A DNA stretch of 64,000 nt from DASXAI01 sp963728985 (lineage in GTDB: Bacteria > Actinomycetota > Acidimicrobiia > Acidimicrobiales > Ilumatobacteraceae): positions 62,001 to 126,000 of the forward strand of contig CAVSME010000001.1 of the NCBI GenBank assembly GCA_963728985.1. The letters run 5' to 3'. How positions within the stretch are numbered: the stretch's first letter is position 1; each line of letters begins with the position of its first letter. The notes beneath the pieces were generated by a model. The model searched no databases. It saw nothing but the letters and a program-made list of their open reading frames with translations, and was not told the DNA's origin. A program made the translations under genes and the position numbers. Of this stretch, positions 18,491-27,561 are shown one piece after another.

Positions 18491-19410
18491 AGCGACCCGT
18501 CGACGACCGCAGCCGCGCCCGGTCGTGGCTGCGCCCGGTGGCACCGGCCGAGCGCTTGGCCATGGTCCGCATCCTCGTGGCCAGCTACGCCGTCGTGTGG
18601 ATGGTGGGGGCACTTGGTGGCCTCCTGGGTCTCATCGATGCCGACCCCGCCCGCTGGCAGCCAGTCGGGGTCCTGGCCCCGTTCGACTCGCCCCCCGCCG
18701 CCGCCGTCGTGATCGGGGCACTGGTCGTGGCGTTCGCCAGCGGCTTCGCCTTCGCCGCCGGCGTCCGCGCCCGCATCAGCGGTCCGGTGCTCGCCGCCGC
18801 GTTCATCGTCGTGGCCACATACCGCAGCTCGTGGGGGCAGATCTTCCACACCGACGATCTGGTGGCCATCCACCTGATCGTCCTGGCCCTGGCCCCGTCG
18901 GCCGTGGCCTGGTCCTGGGACGCCCGCCACACGGACCCGGCGGCGCCGCACGAGCGGTTCGGATGGCCCCTGCGGCTGATGTCGATCATCACGGTGGCCA
19001 CGTACGTGCTGGCCGGCGTGGCCAAGCTGCGCACGAGCGGCCTGGACTGGGTCACCGGCACGGTGCTGCGGGACCAGATCGCCCAGGACAACCTCCTGAA
19101 AGAGCTCTTCGGCGCCCCGTCGTCGCCGCTGGCCGGCCCGCTGCTCGGCCACGCCTGGCTGTTCCCTCCCATGGCCGCGTTCGCCGTGCTCGTCGAGCTC
19201 GGGGCACCCGTGGCCCTCCTCGGCGGCCGATGGCGTACGGCGTGGGTGCTCGCCGCATGGTTCTTCCACCTCGGGATCCTCGTCCTGATGACGACGTTCT
19301 TCCCGTACCCGCTGTCCGGGGTGGCGTTTGCCTCGATGTTCGCGGTCGAGTTGATGCCGCGTACGATCTCCAATCGATGGCGGCGGCGGGCCTCGACATC
19401 CCTGGTATGA
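18469..19410 (+). CDS. HTTM-domain membrane protein
   Basis: 313 residues with about seven or eight hydrophobic segments, including IFHTDDLVAIHLIVLALAPS and GWPLRLMSIITVATYVLAGVAKL. These match the HTTM family, related to the membrane part of vitamin-K-dependent gamma-carboxylase. Bacterial members have no proven reaction. The ATG overlaps the preceding secreted-protein gene; a start at the internal ATG near 18562 would also keep all membrane segments. Confidence 0.75.
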   Translation: MPGAGTLKRPVDDRSRARSWLRPVAPAERLAMVRILVASYAVVWMVGALGGLLGLIDADPARWQPVGVLAPFDSPPAAAVVIGALVVAFASGFAFAAGVRARISGPVLAAAFIVVATYRSSWGQIFHTDDLVAIHLIVLALAPSAVAWSWDARHTDPAAPHERFGWPLRLMSIITVATYVLAGVAKLRTSGLDWVTGTVLRDQIAQDNLLKELFGAPSSPLAGPLLGHAWLFPPMAAFAVLVELGAPVALLGGRWRTAWVLAAWFFHLGILVLMTTFFPYPLSGVAFASMFAVELMPRTISNRWRRRASTSLV

Positions 19411-19487
19411 CACGGTCGCGGCGGGGGCCCGCCGTACGCTGACGAATCGACCATGCCCGCTGAACGGATGCCGTCCTGACGACCACC

Positions 19488-21419
19488 TTGCCGCCTCCTG
19501 TCGCCGACCCCCAGGTCGTCGGCCGGGAACCGAAGCGCGTGCCGTACGTGCCCGCGCTGGACGGCCTGCGGGCGCTCGCCGTCGTCGCCGTGCTGCTGTA
19601 CCACGCCGATCTCGGCTGGATCCCCGGCGGCTTCCTCGGCGTCGAGGTGTTCTTCGTGATCAGCGGCTACCTGATCACGCTGCTCCTCGTCAGCGAGCAC
19701 GAGCAGCACGGGCGCATCTCCCTGCGCCGCTTCTGGTTCCGCCGCGCCCGGCGGTTGCTGCCGGCGGTCTACACGCTGCTCCTCGTCGTGTCGTTGACGG
19801 TCGTGCTCTTCGTGCGCGAGCAGGCCGAGCAGACGCGCGGCGACGTGATCGCCGGGCTCACCTACACCACCAACTGGTACCTCATCGGCACCGGCCAGTC
19901 GTACTTCCAGAGCTTCGGCCGGCCCTCGATGCTGCGCCACCTGTGGTCGCTCGCCGTGGAGGAGCAGTTCTATTTGATCTGGCCGCTCATCGTCGTGCTG
20001 CTGCTGGTCGTCTGCCGGCGACGCCCCGAGCGGATGGCCATCCCGATGCTCGCCATGGTGGCGGCCTCGACGGTGCTGATGGCGGTGCTCTACAACCCGA
20101 CCGATCCCTCGCGGGTGTACTACGGCACGGACACCCGCGCCGGCGGGCTCATCCTCGGCGCGACGATGGCCCTGTTCTGGCGGCCGGGCTACCTGCGCCG
20201 CGGCGCCGTCGCCGCTCGTGGACGCATCTTCGACCTGGTCGGGCTGGCCGGTCTCGGCGCGCTCGGCGTCATCATGGCCAACGTCGGCGACCAGGACGCC
20301 CTGCTGTACCGCGGCGGGTTCCTGCTCGTCGGCGTCGCCACCCTCGCCTGCATCGCCATGGCGACGCACCCACAGTCGCTCATCGCCAAGGTCCTGTCGA
20401 TCCGGCCCGTCGTGTGGGTGGGCACCCGCTCGTACGCCATCTACCTGTGGCACTGGCCGGTGTACTGCCTGACCCGGCCCGGCATCGACGTGCCGTGGTC
20501 GCCGGGTCCCACCCTGGTGTTCCGGCTGGTCGTCACCGGCGTCTTGGCCGAGCTGTCCTACCGGCTCGTGGAGGGCCCCGTCCGCCATGGCGCCCTGCGG
20601 CAGTGGGCCACGAAGCTGTACCGCTCCAAGGGTGAGGATCGCCAGCGCCGCTTGCGCACGACGCGCTGGGTGGCCGGCACCCTCTCGGTGGCCATCGTCG
20701 TGAGCGTGGTGGGCCTGGCCAACGCCAAGCCCCACGCCGGTGCTGTAGAGCAGAGCATCCAGGCCGGCCAGAACGCGCTCAGCACCCAGACGTCGGTGGC
20801 ACCGGCGTTGACCCCCGGGGCTGCTGATACCACGACCGCCCCGGTAGCCACGGTCCCGCTCACCACCGCTCCCGGCGCCGCCGATGCCACCACCGCGGTA
20901 CCGACCACGATCCCGACGACGGCGGCGACGGCCCCGCCCACCACGGTGTCAGCGGCCATCCACACCATCGCCATCGGCGACTCGGTGATGCTCGGAGCCG
21001 CCCCGCAGCTGAAGGACGTGCTCGGCGCCGACAGCTACGTGGACGCCCATGTCGGGCGCCAGTTCAAGGAAGCGACGTCGATGGTCGACTGGTTCGCCGC
21101 CAACGGCAAGCTCGGCCAGGTGGTGATCGTCCACTTGGGCAACAACGGGACGGTCAGCGCCGACACCGTCGACGACGTCCTCGACCGCCTCGGCAACGTG
21201 CCCCGAGTGGTGGTGGTGAACGTACGAGTCGATCGGGAGTGGCAGGACTCCGTCGATGCCACGCTGGCCGCACGTGTGCCGGCCCATCCGAACGCGGTGC
21301 TCCTCGACTGGTACGCCGCCAGCGACGGCCATCCGGAGTACTTCTACGACGACGGCACCCACCTGCGCCCGGCCGGCGCCGCGCAGTACGCCGCCCTCAT
21401 CAAGTCCGTCGTGGGGTAG
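19488..21419 (+). CDS. Membrane O-acyltransferase (AT3 family) with C-terminal SGNH domain
   Basis: 643 residues. About 1-380 form the AT3/OafA-type membrane acyltransferase (YVPALDGLRALAVVAVLLYH, GVEVFFVISGYLIT, RRARRLLPA, LWSLAVEEQFYLIWP). A Thr/Ala/Pro-rich linker of about 80 residues follows one more membrane segment. Then comes an SGNH hydrolase-like domain: GDS at 497-499, LGNNG, and D622-x2-H625 (DDGTH). This domain order is that of enzymes that acetylate cell-surface glycans. No ATG fits; the TTG at 19488 is the best of the weak start choices. Confidence 0.85.
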   Translation: MPPPVADPQVVGREPKRVPYVPALDGLRALAVVAVLLYHADLGWIPGGFLGVEVFFVISGYLITLLLVSEHEQHGRISLRRFWFRRARRLLPAVYTLLLVVSLTVVLFVREQAEQTRGDVIAGLTYTTNWYLIGTGQSYFQSFGRPSMLRHLWSLAVEEQFYLIWPLIVVLLLVVCRRRPERMAIPMLAMVAASTVLMAVLYNPTDPSRVYYGTDTRAGGLILGATMALFWRPGYLRRGAVAARGRIFDLVGLAGLGALGVIMANVGDQDALLYRGGFLLVGVATLACIAMATHPQSLIAKVLSIRPVVWVGTRSYAIYLWHWPVYCLTRPGIDVPWSPGPTLVFRLVVTGVLAELSYRLVEGPVRHGALRQWATKLYRSKGEDRQRRLRTTRWVAGTLSVAIVVSVVGLANAKPHAGAVEQSIQAGQNALSTQTSVAPALTPGAADTTTAPVATVPLTTAPGAADATTAVPTTIPTTAATAPPTTVSAAIHTIAIGDSVMLGAAPQLKDVLGADSYVDAHVGRQFKEATSMVDWFAANGKLGQVVIVHLGNNGTVSADTVDDVLDRLGNVPRVVVVNVRVDREWQDSVDATLAARVPAHPNAVLLDWYAASDGHPEYFYDDGTHLRPAGAAQYAALIKSVVG

Positions 21420-21455
21420 TCGCGCCTCCTCGGCATCATCGCTCAGGCGCCGGGG

Positions 21456-21461
21456 TACCCT
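21456..21461 (+). promoter_or_regulatory. Predicted -10 box, DUF2630 gene
   Basis: TACCCT followed by seven bases and the ATG: the leaderless arrangement. Confidence 0.5.
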
Positions 21462-21468
21462 CGACGGC

Positions 21469-21711
21469 ATGGATGATCAGGACCTCATCGCCCGGATCCA
21501 CGGCCTGGTCGAGGAGGAGCACCAGCTCGAGCAGCACGCCAGCGGCCACGGCCTCACCAGCGACGACGCCGGGCGGCTGCGCGACCTCGAGGTCCAGCTC
21601 GACCAGTGCTGGGATCTGCTGCGCCAGCGGCGAGCGCGGCGCGACGCCGGCCTCGACCCCGACGCGGCGACGGCGCGCGACGGCACGGTCGTCGAGCACT
21701 ACCAGCAGTGA
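21469..21711 (+). CDS. DUF2630 family protein
   Basis: 80 residues, highly charged and helical. It starts MDDQDLIARIHGLVEEEHQL and has the LRDLEVQLDQCWDLLRQRRA block that marks this small actinobacterial family. Function unknown. The next gene starts with a GTG overlapping this stop (GTGA). Confidence 0.8.
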   Translation: MDDQDLIARIHGLVEEEHQLEQHASGHGLTSDDAGRLRDLEVQLDQCWDLLRQRRARRDAGLDPDAATARDGTVVEHYQQ

Positions 21712-22043
21712 CCGTGGCCGACGCGCCGGACACCGTGACCGAGGCCGTCGCCCTGCTGCGGGCCGAGGGCTACACCGAAGACGTCGAGCTCGCCGGCGGC
21801 GGCTTCACGTGTCCCGCCTGCGGGGTCGCCCACCATCTCGAGCGGGGCATGGTGGAGCACGTGTATCGCTTCGAGGGTCCCAGCGATCCCGGTGACGAGG
21901 CCATCGTCCTCGGCGTGCGCTGCGCGGCGTGCGAGCGGCGCGGGATCCTCGTCTCTGCGTTCGGTCCCGACGCCGATCCCGCCGCGTTCGCCCACCTCGT
22001 CAACCTGGTACCGCCGCCGGGGACCGAGCCCGCATCGGGCTGA
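21708..22043 (+). CDS. Small zinc-ribbon-like protein of unknown function
   Basis: 111 residues. An N-terminal VTEAVALLRAEGYTEDVEL helix is followed by CPAC near residue 42 and CAAC near residue 73, which could bind one zinc. Co-transcribed with the DUF2630 gene through a four-base overlap. Its last 44 bases overlap the end of the converging MFS gene. I do not recognise a function. Confidence 0.6.
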   Translation: MTVADAPDTVTEAVALLRAEGYTEDVELAGGGFTCPACGVAHHLERGMVEHVYRFEGPSDPGDEAIVLGVRCAACERRGILVSAFGPDADPAAFAHLVNLVPPPGTEPASG

Positions 22044-23211
22044 CCGGGGCCAACCGCACCAGCAGGAGGTGCAGGGCGCCCAACGCCGCCGTCACCACGA
22101 ACAGCGTGGGCGCCAGGATCGCCGGCCCGGACCGGTCGGCGAGGGCGCCGGCCAGCGCGGCGACGGCCGTGCCGCCAAGGCTGGCGGCGGCGACGCTCCA
22201 GCCGATCACCGCCGACGAGCGGTGCCCGCCGAGGCGGTCGGGCATGAGCGCGACGAGCGTCGGGAAGACGCTGGCGAAGCCGGCACCGGCCAGGGGCAGG
22301 CCGAGCACTCCCGCACCGCCCGGGTCCCACCAGAGCAGGCCGACGCCGGCCAGCGCCAGCGCGCAGCTGGCGTGGAGCAGCGCCACCCGGTCGAACCGGT
22401 CGCCCACGGCGCCGAGGGCGAAGCGGGCCACGGTCAACCCGGCCCAGTACGACGCCACCCACAGCCCGGCGGGCGCGTCGGCCATGCCCCGGCCGTCGGT
22501 CAGCAGCGCGTACGACCACGTGCCGGTGGAGAACTCGGCCCCCACCAGGGCCGCGAAGCACAGCATGGTGACGGCCACCGCCGGCCAGCCCGCCTGGTCG
22601 GTGCTGTCCGCCTCATCGGCGGCCGGCGCGGCCACGACGACGTCGGCCGGCCACGCCCGCCGCCAACGCCACGTGCGCGCGCCGACGACGGCGTCGAGGA
22701 CCGCGATGGCGATCCACGCCGGTCGCCACGTGCCGGCGGCCAGGGAGGCCAGCACGACCAGCGGGCCGAGGCTGGTGCCGATGCCGTAGGCGCCGTGCAG
22801 GACGCCGAGCCGGCGCACACCGCCGTGCAGCGCCACGTAGGCGTTGAGGCCGGCATCGGTGGCGCCACGGGAGACGCCGAGCACCAGCGCCGCCGTCAGG
22901 AGCACCAGCCACCACCCGGTCACGACCCACAGGGCCATGGCCGCCGCCGCCACGACCATGCTGGCGCTCATCACCGTCGGCGTGCCCAGCCGGCGGGCCA
23001 CGGCGGCCACCGAGGTGCTGCCACCCAGGTAGCCCACCGTGTTGAGGGCGAGGACGACGCCGAGATCGCCGAGCGGGCGGTCGAAGCTGCCCCGCATCGA
23101 CGGCCACGCCACGCCGAGGGCCCCGTCGGGCAAGCCGAGGGAGACGAACAGGGCGACCTGGAGTCCCACCACGGCGGCGGCCGCCCGAGCCGGCGCGGCG
23201 TGCTCGCTCAC
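22000..23211 (-). CDS. Major facilitator superfamily transporter
   Basis: 403 residues, about 12 hydrophobic segments. The family pattern GDRFDRVALLH appears in the loop between helices 8 and 9, and the N-terminal GLPDGALGVAWPSMRGSF resembles the FucP/YbjJ-like branch. The substrate is unknown. The GTG at 23211 gives a normal length; the far longer upstream frame is antisense to the divergent PLP-enzyme gene. The start is 18 bases from that gene's start. Confidence 0.8.
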   Translation of the reverse strand: MSEHAAPARAAAAVVGLQVALFVSLGLPDGALGVAWPSMRGSFDRPLGDLGVVLALNTVGYLGGSTSVAAVARRLGTPTVMSASMVVAAAAMALWVVTGWWLVLLTAALVLGVSRGATDAGLNAYVALHGGVRRLGVLHGAYGIGTSLGPLVVLASLAAGTWRPAWIAIAVLDAVVGARTWRWRRAWPADVVVAAPAADEADSTDQAGWPAVAVTMLCFAALVGAEFSTGTWSYALLTDGRGMADAPAGLWVASYWAGLTVARFALGAVGDRFDRVALLHASCALALAGVGLLWWDPGGAGVLGLPLAGAGFASVFPTLVALMPDRLGGHRSSAVIGWSVAAASLGGTAVAALAGALADRSGPAILAPTLFVVTAALGALHLLLVRLAPVSPMRARSPAAVPG

Positions 23212-23216
23212 CCTCG

Positions 23217-23222
23217 TAGTCT
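23217..23222 (+). promoter_or_regulatory. Predicted -10 box, sulfhydrylase-like gene
   Basis: TAGTCT followed by seven bases and GTG: the leaderless arrangement, inside the 18-base spacer to the divergent MFS gene. Confidence 0.5.
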
Positions 23223-23229
23223 CGCCGCC

Positions 23230-24516
23230 GTGGAGGAAGACACCTACGGCTTCCGGACCCGCGCCGTGCACGCCGGGGCCATCCCCGACCCCGCCACCGG
23301 CGCGCGGGCGGTGCCCATCTACCAGACCACCAGCTTCGTCTTCGAGGACACGACCGAGGCCGCCTCGCTGTTCGCCCTCCAGAAGTTCGGGAACATCTAC
23401 AGCCGGATCGCCAACCCCACGGTGGCCGCCTTCGAGGAGCGGATGGCCAGCCTGGAGGGCGGCCTCGGCGCCGTGGCCGCGGCCAGCGGGCAGGGCGCCG
23501 AGTTCCTGACGTTCGCCGCGCTCGCCGGTGCCGGCGACCACATCGTGTCCAGTGCCCGGCTCTACGGCGGCACCCGCACCCTCCTCGACGTGACGCTGCG
23601 CCGCTTCGGGGTCGACACCACGTTCGTGGCCAGCGCCGACCCGGCCGACTACGCCGCCGCGCTGCGGCCCGAGACCAAGGCGATCTACACGGAGGTCATC
23701 GGCAACCCGTCGTGCGAGATCGCCGACCTTGCGGCCCTGGCCGACGTCGCCCACGCCAGCGGTGTCCCGCTGATGGTGGACGCCACGCTGGCCACGCCCT
23801 ACCTCTGCCGCCCCATCGAGCACGGCGCCGACATCGTGGTCCACTCGGCCACGAAGTTCATCGGCGGCCACGGCACCTCGATCGGTGGCGTGGTGGTGGA
23901 GGCCGGCACGTTCCCGTGGGGCGACGGCCGGTTCCCGCTCATGACCCAACCGGTGCCGTCGTACGGCGGGCTGTCGTGGTGGGGCAACTTCGGCGAGTAC
24001 GGGTTCCTCACCCGCCTGCGCTCCGAACAGCTCCGGGACGTGGGCGCCACCATGTCGCCCTTCAACGCCTTCCTGTTCCTGCAGGGGCTGGAGACGCTCG
24101 CCCTGCGGATGCCGGTCCACGTGGCCAACGCCGCCGCCGTGGCCGAGTTCCTCGAGGCCCACCCGGCCGTGTCGTGGGTGAACTACGCCGGGCTGGCGTC
24201 CTCACCGTGGCGGGCCCGGGCCGAGCGCTACCTGCCCGCCGGTCCGGGCGCGGTGTTCGCCTTCGGGGTGAAGGGCGGGCGCGAAGCGGGCTCCACGTTC
24301 ATCGAGAGTGTGGAGCTGGCCAGCCACCTCGCCAACGTGGGCGACGCCCGCACCCTCGTGATCCACCCGGGCTCCACCACGCACGCCCAGCTCGACGACG
24401 AGAGCCTCTTGGGAGCGGGTGTGAGCCCCGACCTCATCCGCATCTCCGTCGGCATCGAGGACGCCGAGGACATCTGCCGCGACCTCGACCGGGCCCTCAC
24501 CAAGGCGGCGTCGTGA
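23230..24516 (+). CDS. O-acetylhomoserine sulfhydrylase-like PLP enzyme (Cys/Met metabolism family)
   Basis: 428 residues, the size of MetY (O-acetylhomoserine aminocarboxypropyltransferase). PLP lysine at Lys209 in HSATKFIGGHGTSIGG. Other landmarks: YQTTSFVFEDT, NIYSRIANPTVAAFEERMA and NYAGLASSPWRARAERYLP. The SGQGAEFLTFAALAGAGDHIV block and the GWGNF-like insert (LSWWGNFGEYGFL) fit the sulfhydrylase branch better than cystathionine gamma-synthase. It would make homocysteine from O-acetylhomoserine and sulfide. It overlaps the CoA-binding protein gene by four bases. Confidence 0.85.
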   Translation: MEEDTYGFRTRAVHAGAIPDPATGARAVPIYQTTSFVFEDTTEAASLFALQKFGNIYSRIANPTVAAFEERMASLEGGLGAVAAASGQGAEFLTFAALAGAGDHIVSSARLYGGTRTLLDVTLRRFGVDTTFVASADPADYAAALRPETKAIYTEVIGNPSCEIADLAALADVAHASGVPLMVDATLATPYLCRPIEHGADIVVHSATKFIGGHGTSIGGVVVEAGTFPWGDGRFPLMTQPVPSYGGLSWWGNFGEYGFLTRLRSEQLRDVGATMSPFNAFLFLQGLETLALRMPVHVANAAAVAEFLEAHPAVSWVNYAGLASSPWRARAERYLPAGPGAVFAFGVKGGREAGSTFIESVELASHLANVGDARTLVIHPGSTTHAQLDDESLLGAGVSPDLIRISVGIEDAEDICRDLDRALTKAAS

Positions 24517-24992
24517 CCTGGAGCCCGCCCACCGCCCAGGAGCGCCTGGCCATCCTGCGGGCGAGCCGCACGGTGGCGATGCTGGGAGCGTCGGCCAACC
24601 CCAGCCGGGCCAGCAACTTCGTGGCCACCTACCTGCTGGCCGAGTCCGACTTCGAGGTGTGGTTCGTGAACCCGCGCGAGAAGGAGATCTTCGGCCGCCC
24701 GGTGTACCCGTCGCTGGCCGAGCTGCCGGGGCCGCCTGACATCGTCGACGTGTTCCGCCGACCAGCCGACCTGCCCGAGGTGGCCGACGAGGCCATCGCC
24801 GCCGGCGCGTCCACCCTCTGGCTCCAGCTCGGGTTGAGGGATGACGCGGTGGCCGAGCACGCCAGCGCGGCGGGGCTCGGGGTCGTGATGGACCGCTGCC
24901 TAAAGATCGAGCACGCCCGCTTCCGCGGCGGCCTCCACCTCGCCGGCTTCAACACCGGCGTCCTGTCCTCCCGCCGCACCCGCCCGGTCTGA
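24513..24992 (+). CDS. CoA-binding domain protein (YccU type)
   Basis: 159 residues forming one Rossmann-like CoA-binding domain: TVAMLGASANPSRASNFVATYL, FVNPREKEIFGRPVYPSLAELP, DVFRRPADLPEV and VMDRCLKIEHAR. This small family often follows O-acetylhomoserine sulfhydrylase genes, as here, where its GTG overlaps the stop (GTGA). It may regulate or support that pathway; its exact role is unproven. Confidence 0.85.
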   Translation: MTWSPPTAQERLAILRASRTVAMLGASANPSRASNFVATYLLAESDFEVWFVNPREKEIFGRPVYPSLAELPGPPDIVDVFRRPADLPEVADEAIAAGASTLWLQLGLRDDAVAEHASAAGLGVVMDRCLKIEHARFRGGLHLAGFNTGVLSSRRTRPV

Positions 24993-25004
24993 CGCGGGCT
25001 CCGC

Positions 25005-25056
25005 GCGTACTGACGCGATTTGTGCACCTCTACGACACTTATCGTACATAGGTTCG
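25005..25056 (+). repeat. 52-base intergenic motif, copy 1
   Basis: GCGTACTGACGCGATTT, 16 bases, CTTATCG, then a 12-base block ending GTTCG. The same order and spacing occurs on the minus strand at 58771-58822 (38 of 52 positions identical, the first 17 exact). It lies just after a gene end and 112 bases before the NlpC/P60 gene. The rest of the spacer (24993-25168) contains a TAGCTT box near the start codon. Confidence 0.7.
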
Positions 25057-25153
25057 CAGGGGCGGCCCGAGACGGTGGTGGGCTGCTCACAGCTGGTGTT
25101 CAGGGGCCCGCACACTTCGACACGCATTCGTAAACAAGCTTCCCAATTCGAGC

Positions 25154-25159
25154 TAGCTT
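25154..25159 (+). promoter_or_regulatory. Predicted -10 box, NlpC/P60 gene
   Basis: TAGCTT nine bases before the ATG. The TTCGACAC stretch further up is a possible -35. I see no c-di-AMP riboswitch in this leader. Confidence 0.35.
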
Positions 25160-25168
25160 GCCTCGGCA

Positions 25169-26374
25169 ATGCCCCGCCGACCCCGGCTGGTCGTCGCCGC
25201 CGCCATCGCCGCGTTGGTGACGATGACCGCCGTCATCCCCGCTTCCGCCGACCCGATCACCGACAAGCAGCGCCAGGCGCAGCAGATCGCTGACGAGATC
25301 GAGCGGTTGGGGGACAGCGCCGCCGATCTCGGTGAGAAGTACAACGGGGCCGTCGTCCAACTGCAGCAGGCCGAGGCCGATGTCAAGGACGCGGAGGCCA
25401 AGCTGGCCGACCTCGAGGCCAAGCTCGGCAGCGTCCGCAGCGCCGCCGGTTCCTTCGCGCTGAGGGCCTACGTCTACGCCGACCAGACCAGCGGCGTCGC
25501 CGCCATGCTGTCGGGCACCTCGGTGTCTGACGGTTCGGCTCAGCGTGAGGGCTACAACGAAGTCGCGCTCGGCAACACGAGCGACGTCACCGACGGCATG
25601 AAGGCGCTGATCGAAGACGCCGATCGCCAGAAGGCCGACCTCGACGCCAAGCGGGCCCAGCAGGCCAACCTGGCCGAGGTCACCAAGAAGCGCCAGCAAG
25701 CGGCCGAGTCGGCCCAAGCCAAGCAGCAGCAGGCTCTGGTGAAGGTCAAGGGTGAGCTGAACACGCTCGTCGTCAAGGAACAGCAGCGCCGTGCGGCGGA
25801 ATCGGCCCGCCAGGCCGAGGCGGCCAAGCAGCAGGCCCAGGCGGCCCTCCTGGCCGCCCAGCAGCGCACCGAGGCGGCCAAGGCGGCGCCATCGTCGCGA
25901 CCGACGGCAGCGGCCGGCACCCTCAACCGATCGGGCACCGCCAGCGACACCGGCAACGAGGGCGATACCGGCGGCTCCGACGGTCCGAGCAACAACGCCC
26001 CGCAGATCGACGTGCCGGCCACGTCGCCCGGCGCCGCCACCGCGGTGCGGGCGGCGCTGAGCCAGCTCGGGGTGCCCTACCGCTTCGCGGCGGCGTCGCC
26101 CGGGAACGCGTTCGACTGCTCGGGATTGACGCTGTGGGCGTGGGCCCAGGCCGGCGTGTCGCTGCCGCACTTCGCGGCGTCGCAGTACGCCATGCTGCCG
26201 CACGTGCCGCTCGATTCCCTCCAGCCGGGCGACCTCGTCTTCTTCTACAGCGACCTCCACCACGTCGGCATCTACATCGGCAACGGGATGATGGTGCACG
26301 CACCCCGCACCGGTGACGTGGTGAAGGTGTCGCCGCTGCAGGGCCGCAACCTGGTCGGCGCGGCGCGGCCGTAG
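25169..26374 (+). CDS. Secreted NlpC/P60 peptidoglycan endopeptidase (RipA-like)
   Basis: 401 residues. Signal peptide at about 1-27 (ends ASADP), a long coiled coil at about 30-245, a Ser/Thr/Asn/Gly-rich linker, then an NlpC/P60 domain at about 288-401. The catalytic set is Cys317 (AFDCSGL), His365 (HHVGIYIG) and His377 (VHAPRTGD). It would cut the peptide stems of peptidoglycan during cell separation. The coiled coil is likely to block the active site or bind an FtsEX-type activator, as in homologues of this shape; that is inference. Confidence 0.9.
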   Translation: MPRRPRLVVAAAIAALVTMTAVIPASADPITDKQRQAQQIADEIERLGDSAADLGEKYNGAVVQLQQAEADVKDAEAKLADLEAKLGSVRSAAGSFALRAYVYADQTSGVAAMLSGTSVSDGSAQREGYNEVALGNTSDVTDGMKALIEDADRQKADLDAKRAQQANLAEVTKKRQQAAESAQAKQQQALVKVKGELNTLVVKEQQRRAAESARQAEAAKQQAQAALLAAQQRTEAAKAAPSSRPTAAAGTLNRSGTASDTGNEGDTGGSDGPSNNAPQIDVPATSPGAATAVRAALSQLGVPYRFAAASPGNAFDCSGLTLWAWAQAGVSLPHFAASQYAMLPHVPLDSLQPGDLVFFYSDLHHVGIYIGNGMMVHAPRTGDVVKVSPLQGRNLVGAARP

Positions 26375-26392
26375 TGGCAGAGTGACGACGCC

Positions 26393-26983
26393 ATGAAGGT
26401 GCTCGTCATCCACGCCCACCCGAGCACCACGAGCTTCTCCCGAGCCATCGCCGACACCGCCGAAGCGGCGCTGCGGTCCAACGGTCACACCGTCACCGTC
26501 GTGCACCTCGACGAGGAGCACTTCCGCCCGGCGATGTCAGCCGAGGAGCGCATCGCCTACGACACCGACACCCCGATCCTCGACGCCCAGGTGGCGGTCC
26601 ACGCCGATCTCGTCGCCGCCGCGGAAGCTCTGGTCTTCGTCTACCCCACGTGGTGGGCGGCGCCACCGGCCATCCTGAAGGGCTGGATGGAACGCGTCCT
26701 GGTGCCCGGCGTGGCCTTCACGTTCGTCCCCGACAGCAAGGAGGTGCGCGCCGGCCTGCGCCACGTGCGCCGCCTGGTCGGCATCAGCACGTACGGATCG
26801 TCGCGCCTCTACGTGCGCATCCTCGGTGACCCGGGCCGGCGCACGATCATGCGGGCGCTGCGGTTCCTCTGTGCGCGGCGGTGCCGGCGGACGTGGCTCG
26901 CCCTCTACGGGATGGACACCGCCACCAACGAGTCGCGTCAGGCGTTCCTCGATCACGTCGCCAAACGGCTGGCGCGCCTGTGA
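26393..26983 (+). CDS. NAD(P)H quinone-reductase-like flavoprotein (flavodoxin-2 fold)
   Basis: 196 residues of flavodoxin-2/NQO1 type: VIHAHPSTTSFSRAIADTA (flavin phosphate loop), FVYPTWWAAPPAILKGWMERV (flavin ring and active-site loop) and ISTYGSSRLY. These enzymes reduce quinones by two electrons. Starts 18 bases after the NlpC gene and overlaps a paralogue by four bases. Confidence 0.85.
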   Translation: MKVLVIHAHPSTTSFSRAIADTAEAALRSNGHTVTVVHLDEEHFRPAMSAEERIAYDTDTPILDAQVAVHADLVAAAEALVFVYPTWWAAPPAILKGWMERVLVPGVAFTFVPDSKEVRAGLRHVRRLVGISTYGSSRLYVRILGDPGRRTIMRALRFLCARRCRRTWLALYGMDTATNESRQAFLDHVAKRLARL

Positions 26984-27561
26984 GGACGCTGCTGGTGCAC
27001 GCGCACCCGATCGCCGCCAGCTACAGCGCTGCTCTGCGCGACCGGGCCGCCGCCGCGTTGCGGGCGCGGGGCGACGACGTCGACGTGCTCGACCTCTACG
27101 CCACCGGCTTCGAGCCCTACCTCGACGCCGACGAGTGGTCGCCCGACACGCCCGGCGGTGAGGACCGCCCGGACCTCCGCCCGTACATCGCCCAGTTGCG
27201 CCGGGCCGACCACCTCGTGTTCGTCTACCCCACATGGTTCGGCGGCCCACCGGCCATATTCAAGGGCTGGCTCGACCGCGTGTGGGTCGAAGGCGTGGCC
27301 TTCGAGAAGGTCCCCGGCAGCAACCGTCCCCGAGCCCGGCTCCACCACGTGCGCTCGATCACCGTGATCACCACGTACGGCTCGTCGCGCCGCGTGAACA
27401 TCCTCGAAGGTGAGCCGGGCAAGCGCCTGGTGCGCCGGTGGTTGCGCGTGCTCTGCCATCCCCTCGCCCGGTCGCGCTGGTTGGCCCTCTACGGCATGGA
27501 CCGGGCCACCGACGCCGAGCGCGCCGCCTTCCTCGAACGGGTGGACCGGGCCCTCACGTGA
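26980..27561 (+). CDS. Second NAD(P)H quinone-reductase-like flavoprotein
   Basis: 193 residues, clearly a paralogue of the preceding gene: VHAHPIAASYSAALRD, FVYPTWFGGPPAIFKGWLDRV, ITTYGSSRRVN, and a shared LALYGMD near the C-terminus. Its GTG overlaps the previous stop, so the pair may work as a heterodimer or be a recent tandem duplication. The last eight bases overlap the end of the converging NADH dehydrogenase gene. Confidence 0.85.
   Translation: MRTLLVHAHPIAASYSAALRDRAAAALRARGDDVDVLDLYATGFEPYLDADEWSPDTPGGEDRPDLRPYIAQLRRADHLVFVYPTWFGGPPAIFKGWLDRVWVEGVAFEKVPGSNRPRARLHHVRSITVITTYGSSRRVNILEGEPGKRLVRRWLRVLCHPLARSRWLALYGMDRATDAERAAFLERVDRALT

Noticed and set aside
25043..25058. SOS (LexA) box in TCGTACATAGGTTCGC
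   Set aside because: Two mismatches to the TCGAAC-N4-GTTCGA consensus, and the matching region of the second 52-base motif copy has a much worse half-site.
24993..25168. c-di-AMP (ydaO) riboswitch upstream of the NlpC/P60 gene
   Set aside because: Such switches often precede actinobacterial cell-wall hydrolases, but the conserved core sequences are not present and the spacer is short.
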